6,751 nt of DNA, taken from positions 1 to 6,751 of the forward strand of contig JAFAWZ010000270.1 of assembly GCA_019241495.1 (NCBI GenBank). The letters run 5' to 3'. Positions 1 through 5,508 of this stretch are shown piece after piece. The notes beneath the pieces were generated by a model. It saw only the letters and a program-made list of their open reading frames with translations, did no database searches and had not been told where the DNA came from. A program made the position numbers and the translations under genes. How positions within the stretch are numbered: the stretch's first letter is position 1; each line of letters opens with the position of its first letter. The stretch is from Acidimicrobiales bacterium. Its GTDB lineage: Bacteria > Actinomycetota > Acidimicrobiia > Acidimicrobiales > Palsa-688.

Positions 1-657
1 CAGCTTCCCGGCCCGGGCGCTGATCTCCGCCCACCGGGTGTCCACTATGCGCGAGAGGGCGGCGAGCTGGCGCCGCTCGCGGACGCGGAAAGGCCGCCCC
101 TGGCGACCGAGGATGAGAACCAGGCCGGCCGCGTCGAGATCAGCCCACGCCACGTCGTCGGGTGCCACCTCCCCCGGGCGAGGGGCAACAGAGGCGCGGC
201 TGCCGGCGAGAAAAGCCCGCAGCCAGGCGGCGGGCGGAGCCGGGCCGACCGCCACGACGTGATCGGCCAGGTCGGGGTCAACGACGCCGGCCCAGTCGCT
301 CTCGAAGTCCCGGAGGCTGCTGCGGACCAGGGTCCCGAGCAGCGGCTCGACCGAGCTCTGGGTCACAAGCGAAGCGGCCGTCTCCAACGCGTCGAGCCTG
401 GGATCGGCCAGAGCGTCCGACGCCCGGCGAACGTCCTCCACGTCGACACCGTCCACCTCGGAGACCTCGGTCACGAGCAGGTCCACCAACGAGGCCGACG
501 GCAGGTCCACGACCAGCTCGTCGATGGCTCTCCCGCCTCCGCGCTCGAGGATATCTATCCCGACCAGGTCACCTCGCACTGCACCTATCCGGCTGGCTAC
601 CGCCCCGAGGGCGCCGGGACGGTCCGGCACCCAGACCCTCAAGGTGTAGAGCGGCAT
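1..657 (-). CDS. ACT-domain protein with GAF-like C-terminal region (partial, 3' end off the left edge)
   Basis: An uninterrupted frame of 219 codons starts at ATG 657-655 and runs off the left edge without a stop. Residues 1 to about 72 look like an ACT domain: beta strand YTLRVWV, the VPDRPGALGAVASRIG loop and helix, then LVGIDILE and a second pair around ELVVDLP. ACT domains usually bind amino acids as regulatory ligands. The segment from about 85 to 212 ends in LVLILGRQGRPFRVRERRQLAALSRI, which resembles the last strand and helix of GAF sensor domains; this second assignment is my inference. There is no signal peptide, membrane segment or visible catalytic motif, so it is probably a cytosolic sensor or regulator. 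It lies 72 bases downstream of the alaC-like aminotransferase, which suggests a link to amino-acid metabolism. No Shine-Dalgarno is seen; a TACCGT hexamer lies 7 bases upstream, so translation may be leaderless. The gene is confident, the precise role unknown. Confidence 0.8.
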   Translation of the reverse strand, partial: MPLYTLRVWVPDRPGALGAVASRIGAVRGDLVGIDILERGGGRAIDELVVDLPSASLVDLLVTEVSEVDGVDVEDVRRASDALADPRLDALETAASLVTQSSVEPLLGTLVRSSLRDFESDWAGVVDPDLADHVVAVGPAPPAAWLRAFLAGSRASVAPRPGEVAPDDVAWADLDAAGLVLILGRQGRPFRVRERRQLAALSRIVDTRWAEISARAGKL

Positions 658-664
658 CGGACAG

Positions 665-670
665 ACGGTA
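665..670 (-). promoter_or_regulatory. Candidate -10 element for a leaderless ACT-domain transcript
   Basis: On the minus strand TACCGT (TAnnnT) sits 7 bases before the ATG at 657. That would place the transcription start on or next to the start codon. No convincing -35 hexamer and no Shine-Dalgarno are visible. The gene could equally be read through from alaC. Confidence 0.3.
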
Positions 671-729
671 CCAGGATCATGTGAATGGGCTGTTTCCGAA
701 CAGGGGCAGGCACTTACGCCCCCGTAGCG

Positions 730-1905
730 TTATCCGAGCTTGGTGAGCGCCCTGCGAAGGTTGCGGACCGCCTGGTTGATGCGTTTTTCGTTCTCGATCA
801 GAGCGAACCGCACGAAGCCCTCACCACCCTTGCCGAAGCCGACGCCTGGGGAGGTGGCCACCTCGGCCTCGGTCACGAGGAACTTGGCGAACTCGAGGGA
901 GCCCATCTCCAGGTAGGGAGCAGGGATGGGCGCCCACACGAACATGGTTCCCTTGGGCGGCTCGACGCTCCATCCGATCCGGTTCAGCCCGTCGCAGAGG
1001 GTGTTGCGCCGGGAGAAATAGATCTCGTTGACTTCTTTCGGGTACTCGCCCGCTTCGTTGAGGGTCACGATGGAGGCGATCTGGATGGGTTGGAAGGTGC
1101 CGTAGTCGAGGTAGCTCTTCAACTTCGTGAGGGCGGCCACGATCTCGGCGTTACCGACCATGAACGCGACCCGCCAGCCGGCCATCGAGAAGCTCTTGGT
1201 GAGGGTGTAGAACTCCACCGCCACGTCCTTGGCGCCCGGTACCTCGAGCACGGATGGGGGTTGGTATCCGTCGAATGCAGTGTCGGAGTAGGCGAAGTCG
1301 TGCACCAACACCACGTCGCGCTCGCGGGCGAAGTCCACCAGGCGTTCCATCCAGGCCAGATCCACGCACTCGGTGGTGGGGTTGTGGGGGAAGGAGAAGA
1401 CGATGACTCGAGGCCGGGGCCAGGTGGACTCCCAGCTGTCGATGAGGTTGGCGAAGAAGTCCTGGTTCGGGCCGAGCTGTACCTGTTGGACGTCAGCGCC
1501 GGCAAACAGCGGGGCGTAGATGTGGATGGGATAGCTGGGCGTCGGCACCAGAGCTGTGTCGCCGGGGCCGACGAGGGTCCACATGAGGTGGGACAGGCCC
1601 TCTTTGGCCCCGATGGTGGTCACCACTTCAGTGTCAGGATCGAGCTCGACGCCGAAGCGGCGGAGGTAGAGGTTGCTGACCGCCAGGCGCAGCTTGGGTA
1701 TGCCCCGGGAGGCGGAGTAGCGGTGGTTGCGGGGATTGCGGGCGGCTTCGGCCAGCTTCTCTACCGCGATGTCGGGGCTCGGGATGTCCGGGTTGCCGAA
1801 ACCCATGTCGATCACGTCGCGCCCGGTCTGGCGGGCCTCGTCACGCAACTGGTTGATGATGGCGAACACGTAGGGCGGCAGCCCGTTGATCCGGCGGAAC
1901 TCCAC
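730..1905 (-). CDS. alaC: AlaC-type pyridoxal-phosphate aminotransferase (glutamate-pyruvate)
   Basis: This 391-residue class I/II (fold type I) aminotransferase should interconvert pyruvate and glutamate with alanine and 2-oxoglutarate, using pyridoxal phosphate in the cytosol. It tracks E. coli AlaC along its whole length: LPPYVF near the N terminus, SASRGIP (64-70), TIGAKEGLSHL (97-107), PTPSYPIHIY (121-130), NPTT (175-178), HDFAY with cofactor-binding D203 and Y206, TKSFSMAGWR with Schiff-base lysine K237, KSYLDYGTFQP (263-273), MGSLEFAKF (334-342) and FVRFALIEN with carboxylate-binding R366. The start is GTG 1905-1903, because an in-frame stop lies at 1917-1915, only three codons upstream. 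There is no Shine-Dalgarno; a TAACCT hexamer ends 6 bases before the GTG. It follows the ROK kinase by 40 bases and precedes the ACT-domain gene. The family call is strong; exact substrate preference among AlaC-like enzymes is inferred. Confidence 0.93.
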   Translation of the reverse strand: MEFRRINGLPPYVFAIINQLRDEARQTGRDVIDMGFGNPDIPSPDIAVEKLAEAARNPRNHRYSASRGIPKLRLAVSNLYLRRFGVELDPDTEVVTTIGAKEGLSHLMWTLVGPGDTALVPTPSYPIHIYAPLFAGADVQQVQLGPNQDFFANLIDSWESTWPRPRVIVFSFPHNPTTECVDLAWMERLVDFARERDVVLVHDFAYSDTAFDGYQPPSVLEVPGAKDVAVEFYTLTKSFSMAGWRVAFMVGNAEIVAALTKLKSYLDYGTFQPIQIASIVTLNEAGEYPKEVNEIYFSRRNTLCDGLNRIGWSVEPPKGTMFVWAPIPAPYLEMGSLEFAKFLVTEAEVATSPGVGFGKGGEGFVRFALIENEKRINQAVRNLRRALTKLG

Positions 1906-1911
1906 GGAGAA

Positions 1912-1917
1912 AGGTTA
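1912..1917 (-). promoter_or_regulatory. Candidate -10 element for leaderless alaC
   Basis: Minus-strand TAACCT fits TAnnnT and ends 6 bases before the GTG start, putting a predicted transcription start at the start codon itself. The intervening TTCTCC has no ribosome-binding character, and an in-frame TAA within this hexamer rules out an upstream start. A -35 match is not seen. Confidence 0.35.
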
Positions 1918-1945
1918 GTGCCGAGGGTGTAAGAGCTCCGGCGGA

Positions 1946-2896
1946 TTAAGCCGGCAGCGACGTGGCCGCCAGCAGGGCCGCCCCGACCGCCCCAGCCCGG
2001 GCGCCCAGCTCCGCTGCCACGATGTCGATGGGGGGCCGGACCTCGCCCGCCTCGACCAGCTCGAAGAACGCCTGCCGGGTGGGCTCGAGCAGGACAGCTC
2101 CCGCTTCGACCAGGCCTCCGCCCAGCACGATGACGCCCGGGTCGAGCAGGTTCGCCAGGTTGGCCAGGCCGAGGGCCACCCACCAGGCGAACCGCTTCAT
2201 GATCTCAACCGCGGCCGCGTCGCCCCCCGCCGCGGCCGCCGTGACGTGCTCGCCCTGTACCGCCTCGGGATGGCCGGCGAGGCGGGTGAGCTCTGGGGCG
2301 CGCCCGGCGACGGCCTGTTCGCGGCCTACCTCACCGAGACCGGCCCCCGATGCGAAGCGCTCCCAACATCCCCTCTTGCCACACGGGCAGGGAGGTCCGC
2401 TCGGGTCGACCACCATGTGGCCGAATTCCGCCGAGAAGCGGCTTGCGCCCTCGATCAACCGGCCGCCGCTGACGATCCCACCTCCGATGCCGGTACCCAG
2501 GGTGACCATGAGCATGTCGGGATGGCCGCGGCCGGCGCCCCTCGTGTGCTCGGCCCAGCACGCCGCGGTGGCGTCGTTGCCGATCCAGAAGCGGCAAGCC
2601 GGCTCCGCTTCTCGCAGCGCGCCGCCCAAGGCCGTGCCGGCCGCCCCGGGCAGATTGGGGGCGAACACGAACCGGCCGTCCCGGTCGACCAGGCCTGGGA
2701 CACCCAGCCCCACCGAGGCGGGGCGGCGCCCCGGCCCACTCAGCCGGGCCGCGGCGGCGAGCACATCGCGCACCAGCTCGGGACCGGTGCACGGGCTGGG
2801 ATGCTCGGGGTCGGCGACGTAGCTCCCGTCCGGCTCCAGCCGCAAGGCCAAGAGCTTGGTCCCTCCCACATCGATACCGATGGCCGGCCCCGTCAT
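1946..2896 (-). CDS. glk: ROK-family glucokinase
   Basis: The 316-residue protein should phosphorylate glucose with ATP at the 6-hydroxyl in the cytosol. Visible motifs are the N-terminal phosphate loop IDVGGTK (8-14), SVGLGVPGLV (61-70), the catalytic-base motif GNDAT with D108, TLGTGIGGG (132-140), the ROK sugar/zinc segment AEFGHMVV with H160 followed by CPCGKRGC (C170, C172, C177 as zinc ligands), and VIVLGGG (255-261). All key residues are intact. It lacks an N-terminal helix-turn-helix, so it is a kinase and not a ROK repressor. I chose ATG 2896 because MTGPAIGIDVGGTK is the normal family start; the frame is open 85 codons further upstream but that part is antisense-frame overlap with the SDR gene. 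It begins 4 bases after the SDR stop, so the two are almost certainly one transcript. Another hexose, such as N-acetylglucosamine or mannose, remains possible. Confidence 0.9.
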   Translation of the reverse strand: MTGPAIGIDVGGTKLLALRLEPDGSYVADPEHPSPCTGPELVRDVLAAAARLSGPGRRPASVGLGVPGLVDRDGRFVFAPNLPGAAGTALGGALREAEPACRFWIGNDATAACWAEHTRGAGRGHPDMLMVTLGTGIGGGIVSGGRLIEGASRFSAEFGHMVVDPSGPPCPCGKRGCWERFASGAGLGEVGREQAVAGRAPELTRLAGHPEAVQGEHVTAAAAGGDAAAVEIMKRFAWWVALGLANLANLLDPGVIVLGGGLVEAGAVLLEPTRQAFFELVEAGEVRPPIDIVAAELGARAGAVGAALLAATSLPA

Positions 2897-2900
2897 GCGC

Positions 2901-3683
2901 TCAGCCGGCGACCCGGTTCGCCAACCGGCGCATGGCGGCCAGCCAGCGGTCGCGGTCAGCCACCTTCGCCTGCTCGTAACGGTGAGCTTCTGGGTGAGGG
3001 AGGACGAGAAAACGGTTATCTCTGATCGCGGCAACCACCTCTTCGGCGACCACTTCGGGCTCGATGATGGCGCCACTGGCTTCGAGCTCGTCCCGACTGA
3101 TGGGCGCGCCCCGCATGACCATCGGGGTGCGAACTCCTTGGGGGCACACACAGTGGAATTGCACGCCGCCGCCCCCGAAGCTCACCGCCAGCCACTCGGC
3201 GATGGCGACCGACGCGTGCTTGGTGACCGTGTAGGGCGCCGACTGCATCATCATCAGCAGGCCAGCGGCCGAAGCAGTCACGACGAACGCCCCCCGTCCC
3301 CGCTCGGTCATGCCGGGCACCACGGCGCGGGCGGCATGGACGTGGGCCAGGCCGTGCACTCGCCAGCTGACCTCCCACGCATCGTCGGCCCCCAACCCCG
3401 ACCCGGCGGCCACGCCGGCGTTGGAGCAGTAGATGTCGATGGGGCCGAGCCGGGACTCGACCTCGTCGACCATGGCCTGAACCGCTCCCCGGTCGCCGAC
3501 ATCGGCGACGAGAGCGATCGCGCCCTCGATGCCCGCCGCGGCGGCCTCGGTCGCGGCCTGGTCGCGATCGACCAGCGCGACCCGGCACCCCTCGCCGGCC
3601 AGTCGGCATCCGAGGGCCCGGCCGATCCCGCCCGCGCCGCCTGTCACCACGGCCACCGTTGCCCCGAAGTCAAAATCGCTCAT
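2901..3683 (-). CDS. Short-chain dehydrogenase/reductase (classical SDR), substrate unknown
   Basis: This 260-residue cytosolic oxidoreductase has a classical SDR Rossmann fold. The cofactor loop is VTGGAGGIG (13-21), D39 at the end of strand 2 favours NAD(H) (R40 beside it leaves some doubt), DVGD (61-64) contacts the adenine, and NAG (88-90) stabilises the sheet. The catalytic residues S138 (TASAAG), Y151 and K155 (YTVTK) are spaced normally. The tetrad Asn position on helix 4 reads His110 (WRVHGLAHVHAARA), where related proteins usually have VN. The PQGVRTPM stretch (181-188) and the C-terminal LPHPEAHRYEQAK with RWLAAMRRL resemble a common actinobacterial SDR subfamily whose substrates I cannot name. 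ATG 3683 is preferred over an upstream frame-open start because AGGGTGG lies 6 bases before it. That site is inside a hairpin stem. The gene is 4 bases upstream of the ROK kinase. Confidence 0.9.
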   Translation of the reverse strand: MSDFDFGATVAVVTGGAGGIGRALGCRLAGEGCRVALVDRDQAATEAAAAGIEGAIALVADVGDRGAVQAMVDEVESRLGPIDIYCSNAGVAAGSGLGADDAWEVSWRVHGLAHVHAARAVVPGMTERGRGAFVVTASAAGLLMMMQSAPYTVTKHASVAIAEWLAVSFGGGGVQFHCVCPQGVRTPMVMRGAPISRDELEASGAIIEPEVVAEEVVAAIRDNRFLVLPHPEAHRYEQAKVADRDRWLAAMRRLANRVAG

Positions 3684-3685
3684 GG

Positions 3686-3714
3686 CGCGCCACCCTAGGC
3701 GGGCGGGTGGCACG
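3686..3714 (-). promoter_or_regulatory. RNA hairpin covering the SDR ribosome-binding site
   Basis: In the minus-strand transcript CGUGCCACCC (3714-3705) can pair with GGGUGGCGCG (3695-3686) around a 9-base loop. That gives a 10-bp stem with a single G-U pair and a perfect 7-bp core GCCACCC/GGGTGGC. The 3' arm contains most of the AGGGTGG ribosome site of the SDR gene (3696-3690), whose ATG is at 3683. It could restrain translation of the SDR, or act as a weak transcription end after the SRPBCC gene, although no U-tract follows. The structure is visible; the function is inferred. Confidence 0.45.
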
Positions 3715-3729
3715 GCCCTCGAGAAGCGA

Positions 3730-4239
3730 CTACTGGTCGCCGCCGGGGGAGCCGGCCGAGCCAGCGGGGCCGGCGGAGCCGGCCGAGGCGCGCCGCGGCG
3801 AGGGGCCTTCTACGAACGCCTTCAGCTCGCGAAGCGCCGTCCCCATGATCCGGCCCTCGGCCCGGCGCTTCACGAATCCCGGCAGCGGGACCTTCAAGTC
3901 GACGACGAGCTGGTACACGATCTCGGTGCCGCCATCGCCCGATTGTGCGAGCTGGTAGGAGCCGTCCAGCCGGCGGGTGATGTCACCGCTGGTTTGCACC
4001 CATGAGAGCTCTCGGGGGCCGTGACGGTAGTCGTACTGCAGGGTGTAGGACGTGCTCCGCCCGAAGGCGGCGGCCCGGAACGTCACTTGAAGCGCACGGC
4101 CCTGGTCGTCGCGGCTCTCGATGCTCACGGACTTGATGTCGGCCGCCCAGTCCGGGTACCTCTCGAAATCGGTGAGAACGGCATAGCAGTCCTCGGGTGT
4201 CCCGCGGATGATCATCCGCTCCGCAACGTTCTCCTCCAC
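3730..4239 (-). CDS. SRPBCC (START/polyketide-cyclase-like) protein, TB16.3-like
   Basis: This 169-residue protein has the helix-grip SRPBCC fold, a hydrophobic-cavity ligand-binding domain. Visible features are EDCYAVLTDFERYPDW (16-31, the first helix and its turn), the middle strands VTFRAAAFGRSTSYTLQYDY, and the C-terminal helix after VDLKVPLPGFVKRRAEGRIMGTALRELKAFVEG (113-145). The last stretch resembles what I remember of mycobacterial TB16.3 (Rv2185c), which also sits near pimB'. The start is GTG 4239, placed by AGGAGG 10 bases upstream; a 30-residue longer reading from ATG 4329 lacks family similarity in the added part. The last 25 residues are a low-complexity Ser/Ala/Gly/Pro tail absent from the remembered homologue. 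No signal peptide or membrane span is seen, so it is cytosolic. The ligand is unknown, and a lipid-related role is a guess from the neighbouring mannosyltransferase. Confidence 0.85.
   Translation of the reverse strand: MEENVAERMIIRGTPEDCYAVLTDFERYPDWAADIKSVSIESRDDQGRALQVTFRAAAFGRSTSYTLQYDYRHGPRELSWVQTSGDITRRLDGSYQLAQSGDGGTEIVYQLVVDLKVPLPGFVKRRAEGRIMGTALRELKAFVEGPSPRRASAGSAGPAGSAGSPGGDQ
3742..3787 (-). repeat. Tripeptide-coding repeat (SAG/PAG) in the SRPBCC C-terminal tail
   Basis: Codons for residues 152-166 read SAG SAG PAG SAG SPG. At DNA level GGAGCCGGCCGAG (plus strand) occurs at 3748-3760 and again at 3775-3787, a 27-base spacing equal to nine codons. This looks like in-frame expansion by replication slippage in very GC-rich sequence. 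Confidence 0.7.
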
Positions 4240-4353
4240 CTCCGGGAAACCTCCTCTGCGCACGGGTGCTGAGCGGACATCATGCCGAGTGATGCCGCCG
4301 GCCGGTCCGACCTCGCGTAAATAGCGCATGAGGACCGTAGCCGGCCTGTCCCC
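4240..4353. other. Intergenic region between pimB'-like and SRPBCC genes
   Basis: These 114 bases follow the mannosyltransferase TAG stop and precede the SRPBCC GTG. They hold the AGGAGG site and, on the minus strand, an AT-richer patch CGCTATTTACG (4330-4320) that could carry a promoter, although no paired -35/-10 is convincing. No terminator stem followed by a T-run is seen, so read-through from the upstream gene is possible. Confidence 0.5.
4250..4255 (-). promoter_or_regulatory. Shine-Dalgarno that fixes the SRPBCC start
   Basis: Minus-strand AGGAGG lies 10 bases before GTG 4239. It is the only full consensus ribosome site in front of any gene here. It selects this GTG over the in-frame ATG at 4329 and over the internal ATG eight codons further in. 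Confidence 0.75.
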
Positions 4354-5508
4354 CTAAGTACCGCCAGGGCGGCCCTCACCGCCCACCATGGCGTCGAGAG
4401 CCGAGGCCAGGCGCCCAGCCAGCACGTCGTAGGAGAAATTCGTCACCGCCCGCTCCCGGGCGGCTTGACCCTGCTGACGGGCCAGCTCCGGATAGCTGAG
4501 CATCCGCTCGATGGCGGCGGCCACCGCGGCCGGGTCGGAAGGCCGGTCCACCACGAACCCGGTCTCGCCATCCAGAACGGCCTCGGCCGCCCCACCCGAG
4601 TTGCCGGCCACGCTGGGAACGCCAGTCGCTGCCGCTTCGAGGAAGACGATCCCGAAGCCCTCCTGCTCCAAACCCCCCCACCGGGTACGGCAGCTCAGGG
4701 CGAACACGTCAGCGCAGGCGTACAGGCTGGGCAGGTCCGCAGCTGACACCCGCCCCAGCATCCTCACCGGAGCGGCGGTTCGGCGGACGAGTCGTTCCAG
4801 CCGCGCCCGATCGCGCCCGACTCCTCCGATGGCGACTGTCAGATCGCCGTGTCCGCAACGGTGCAGCCGAGCTGCCGCCTCGATCAAAGTATCCAAGCCC
4901 TTGCGGGGCACCAGTCGGCTCACGCTCACGACGAGCGGGCCGGTCCCCCCGAGGCCGAGGCGGGCCCGGGCGCTGGCCTTCTCGATGGGCGCCAGCGGGA
5001 CGAAGCGCGACGTGTCGACGCCAGGCGGAACCTGAACCACATCTGGGAGACGGCCCGCGACCCGTCGGGCCTCCTTCTCGGCATACTGGCCGCCCGCGAC
5101 CACCAGAGCGGCACCGGCGAGAACTCTGGACAAAAGCTGCCGGCTCACCGGCAGCCGACCTGGCACCGTCACCTCGGCGCCATGCAGGACGGCGGCGTAG
5201 GGCAACCCGAGGCTGGGGCCGATCAGACCGAGCGGTACGGCCGGATCGATCACCACTGCCTCGGCCCCGATCGACGCGACCAGGTCCCTCACCCGTCGGG
5301 TCATCAGAGGGCTGGGCAGCAGCACCGGCTCCCTGGTCCGCACGACCCGGAACGGCTGCTGGCTATCGAAGACTCTGGCGTCGGCATAAGGGCTGGTCAG
5401 GACGGTGAAATCGGATGGTGGGAAGCGGCGCCACAGCTCCCAGAGGTACGACTGGATCCCGCCCACTTTGGGAGGAAAGTCATTGGTGACCAGCAGGTGC
5501 TTGATCAC
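4354..5508 (-). CDS. pimB: PimB'-like GDP-mannose-dependent alpha-mannosyltransferase (GT4)
   Basis: This 384-residue GT-B enzyme, about the length of mycobacterial PimB', probably adds the second mannose to phosphatidylinositol monomannoside from GDP-mannose on the cytosolic face of the membrane. The N-terminal acceptor domain opens with LLVTNDFPPKVGGIQSYLWE (5-24) and carries HGAE (109-112). PPGVDTSRF (161-169) marks the linker to the donor domain. SRLVPRKG (197-204) supplies the phosphate-binding Arg/Lys, CRTRWGGLEQEGFGIVFLEA holds the EX7E motif at E283 and E291, and AGNSGGAAEAV (301-311) binds the nucleotide sugar. No transmembrane helix is seen, as expected for a peripheral enzyme. Start GTG 5508 overlaps the queG stop as GTGA, with GGGGGAG just upstream, so it is translationally coupled; a reading from 5607 would only add antisense-frame residues inside queG. 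Acceptor specificity is inferred from similarity to PimB'. Another GT4 glycolipid mannosyltransferase is the alternative. Confidence 0.88.
   Translation of the reverse strand: MIKHLLVTNDFPPKVGGIQSYLWELWRRFPPSDFTVLTSPYADARVFDSQQPFRVVRTREPVLLPSPLMTRRVRDLVASIGAEAVVIDPAVPLGLIGPSLGLPYAAVLHGAEVTVPGRLPVSRQLLSRVLAGAALVVAGGQYAEKEARRVAGRLPDVVQVPPGVDTSRFVPLAPIEKASARARLGLGGTGPLVVSVSRLVPRKGLDTLIEAAARLHRCGHGDLTVAIGGVGRDRARLERLVRRTAAPVRMLGRVSAADLPSLYACADVFALSCRTRWGGLEQEGFGIVFLEAAATGVPSVAGNSGGAAEAVLDGETGFVVDRPSDPAAVAAAIERMLSYPELARQQGQAARERAVTNFSYDVLAGRLASALDAMVGGEGRPGGT

Noticed and set aside
690..703. A CTGTT/AACAG hairpin with a 4-base loop between alaC and the ACT gene, considered as a terminator.
   Set aside because: The stem is only 5 bp, AT-containing and not followed by a T-run in the direction of transcription.
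685..1932. A 415-codon plus-strand open frame spanning the whole alaC region.
   Set aside because: It is exactly antisense to a gene with full-length AlaC similarity, shows no recognisable domain, and long antisense frames are expected from third-position GC bias in high-GC DNA.
2897..3151. An 85-residue N-terminal extension of the ROK kinase in an open frame.
   Set aside because: It lies inside the SDR gene in another frame, and the kinase family starts directly at the IDVGGTK region.
4240..4329. A 30-residue longer SRPBCC protein from ATG 4329.
   Set aside because: The added residues do not resemble the fold, and the AGGAGG at 4250-4255 points to GTG 4239.
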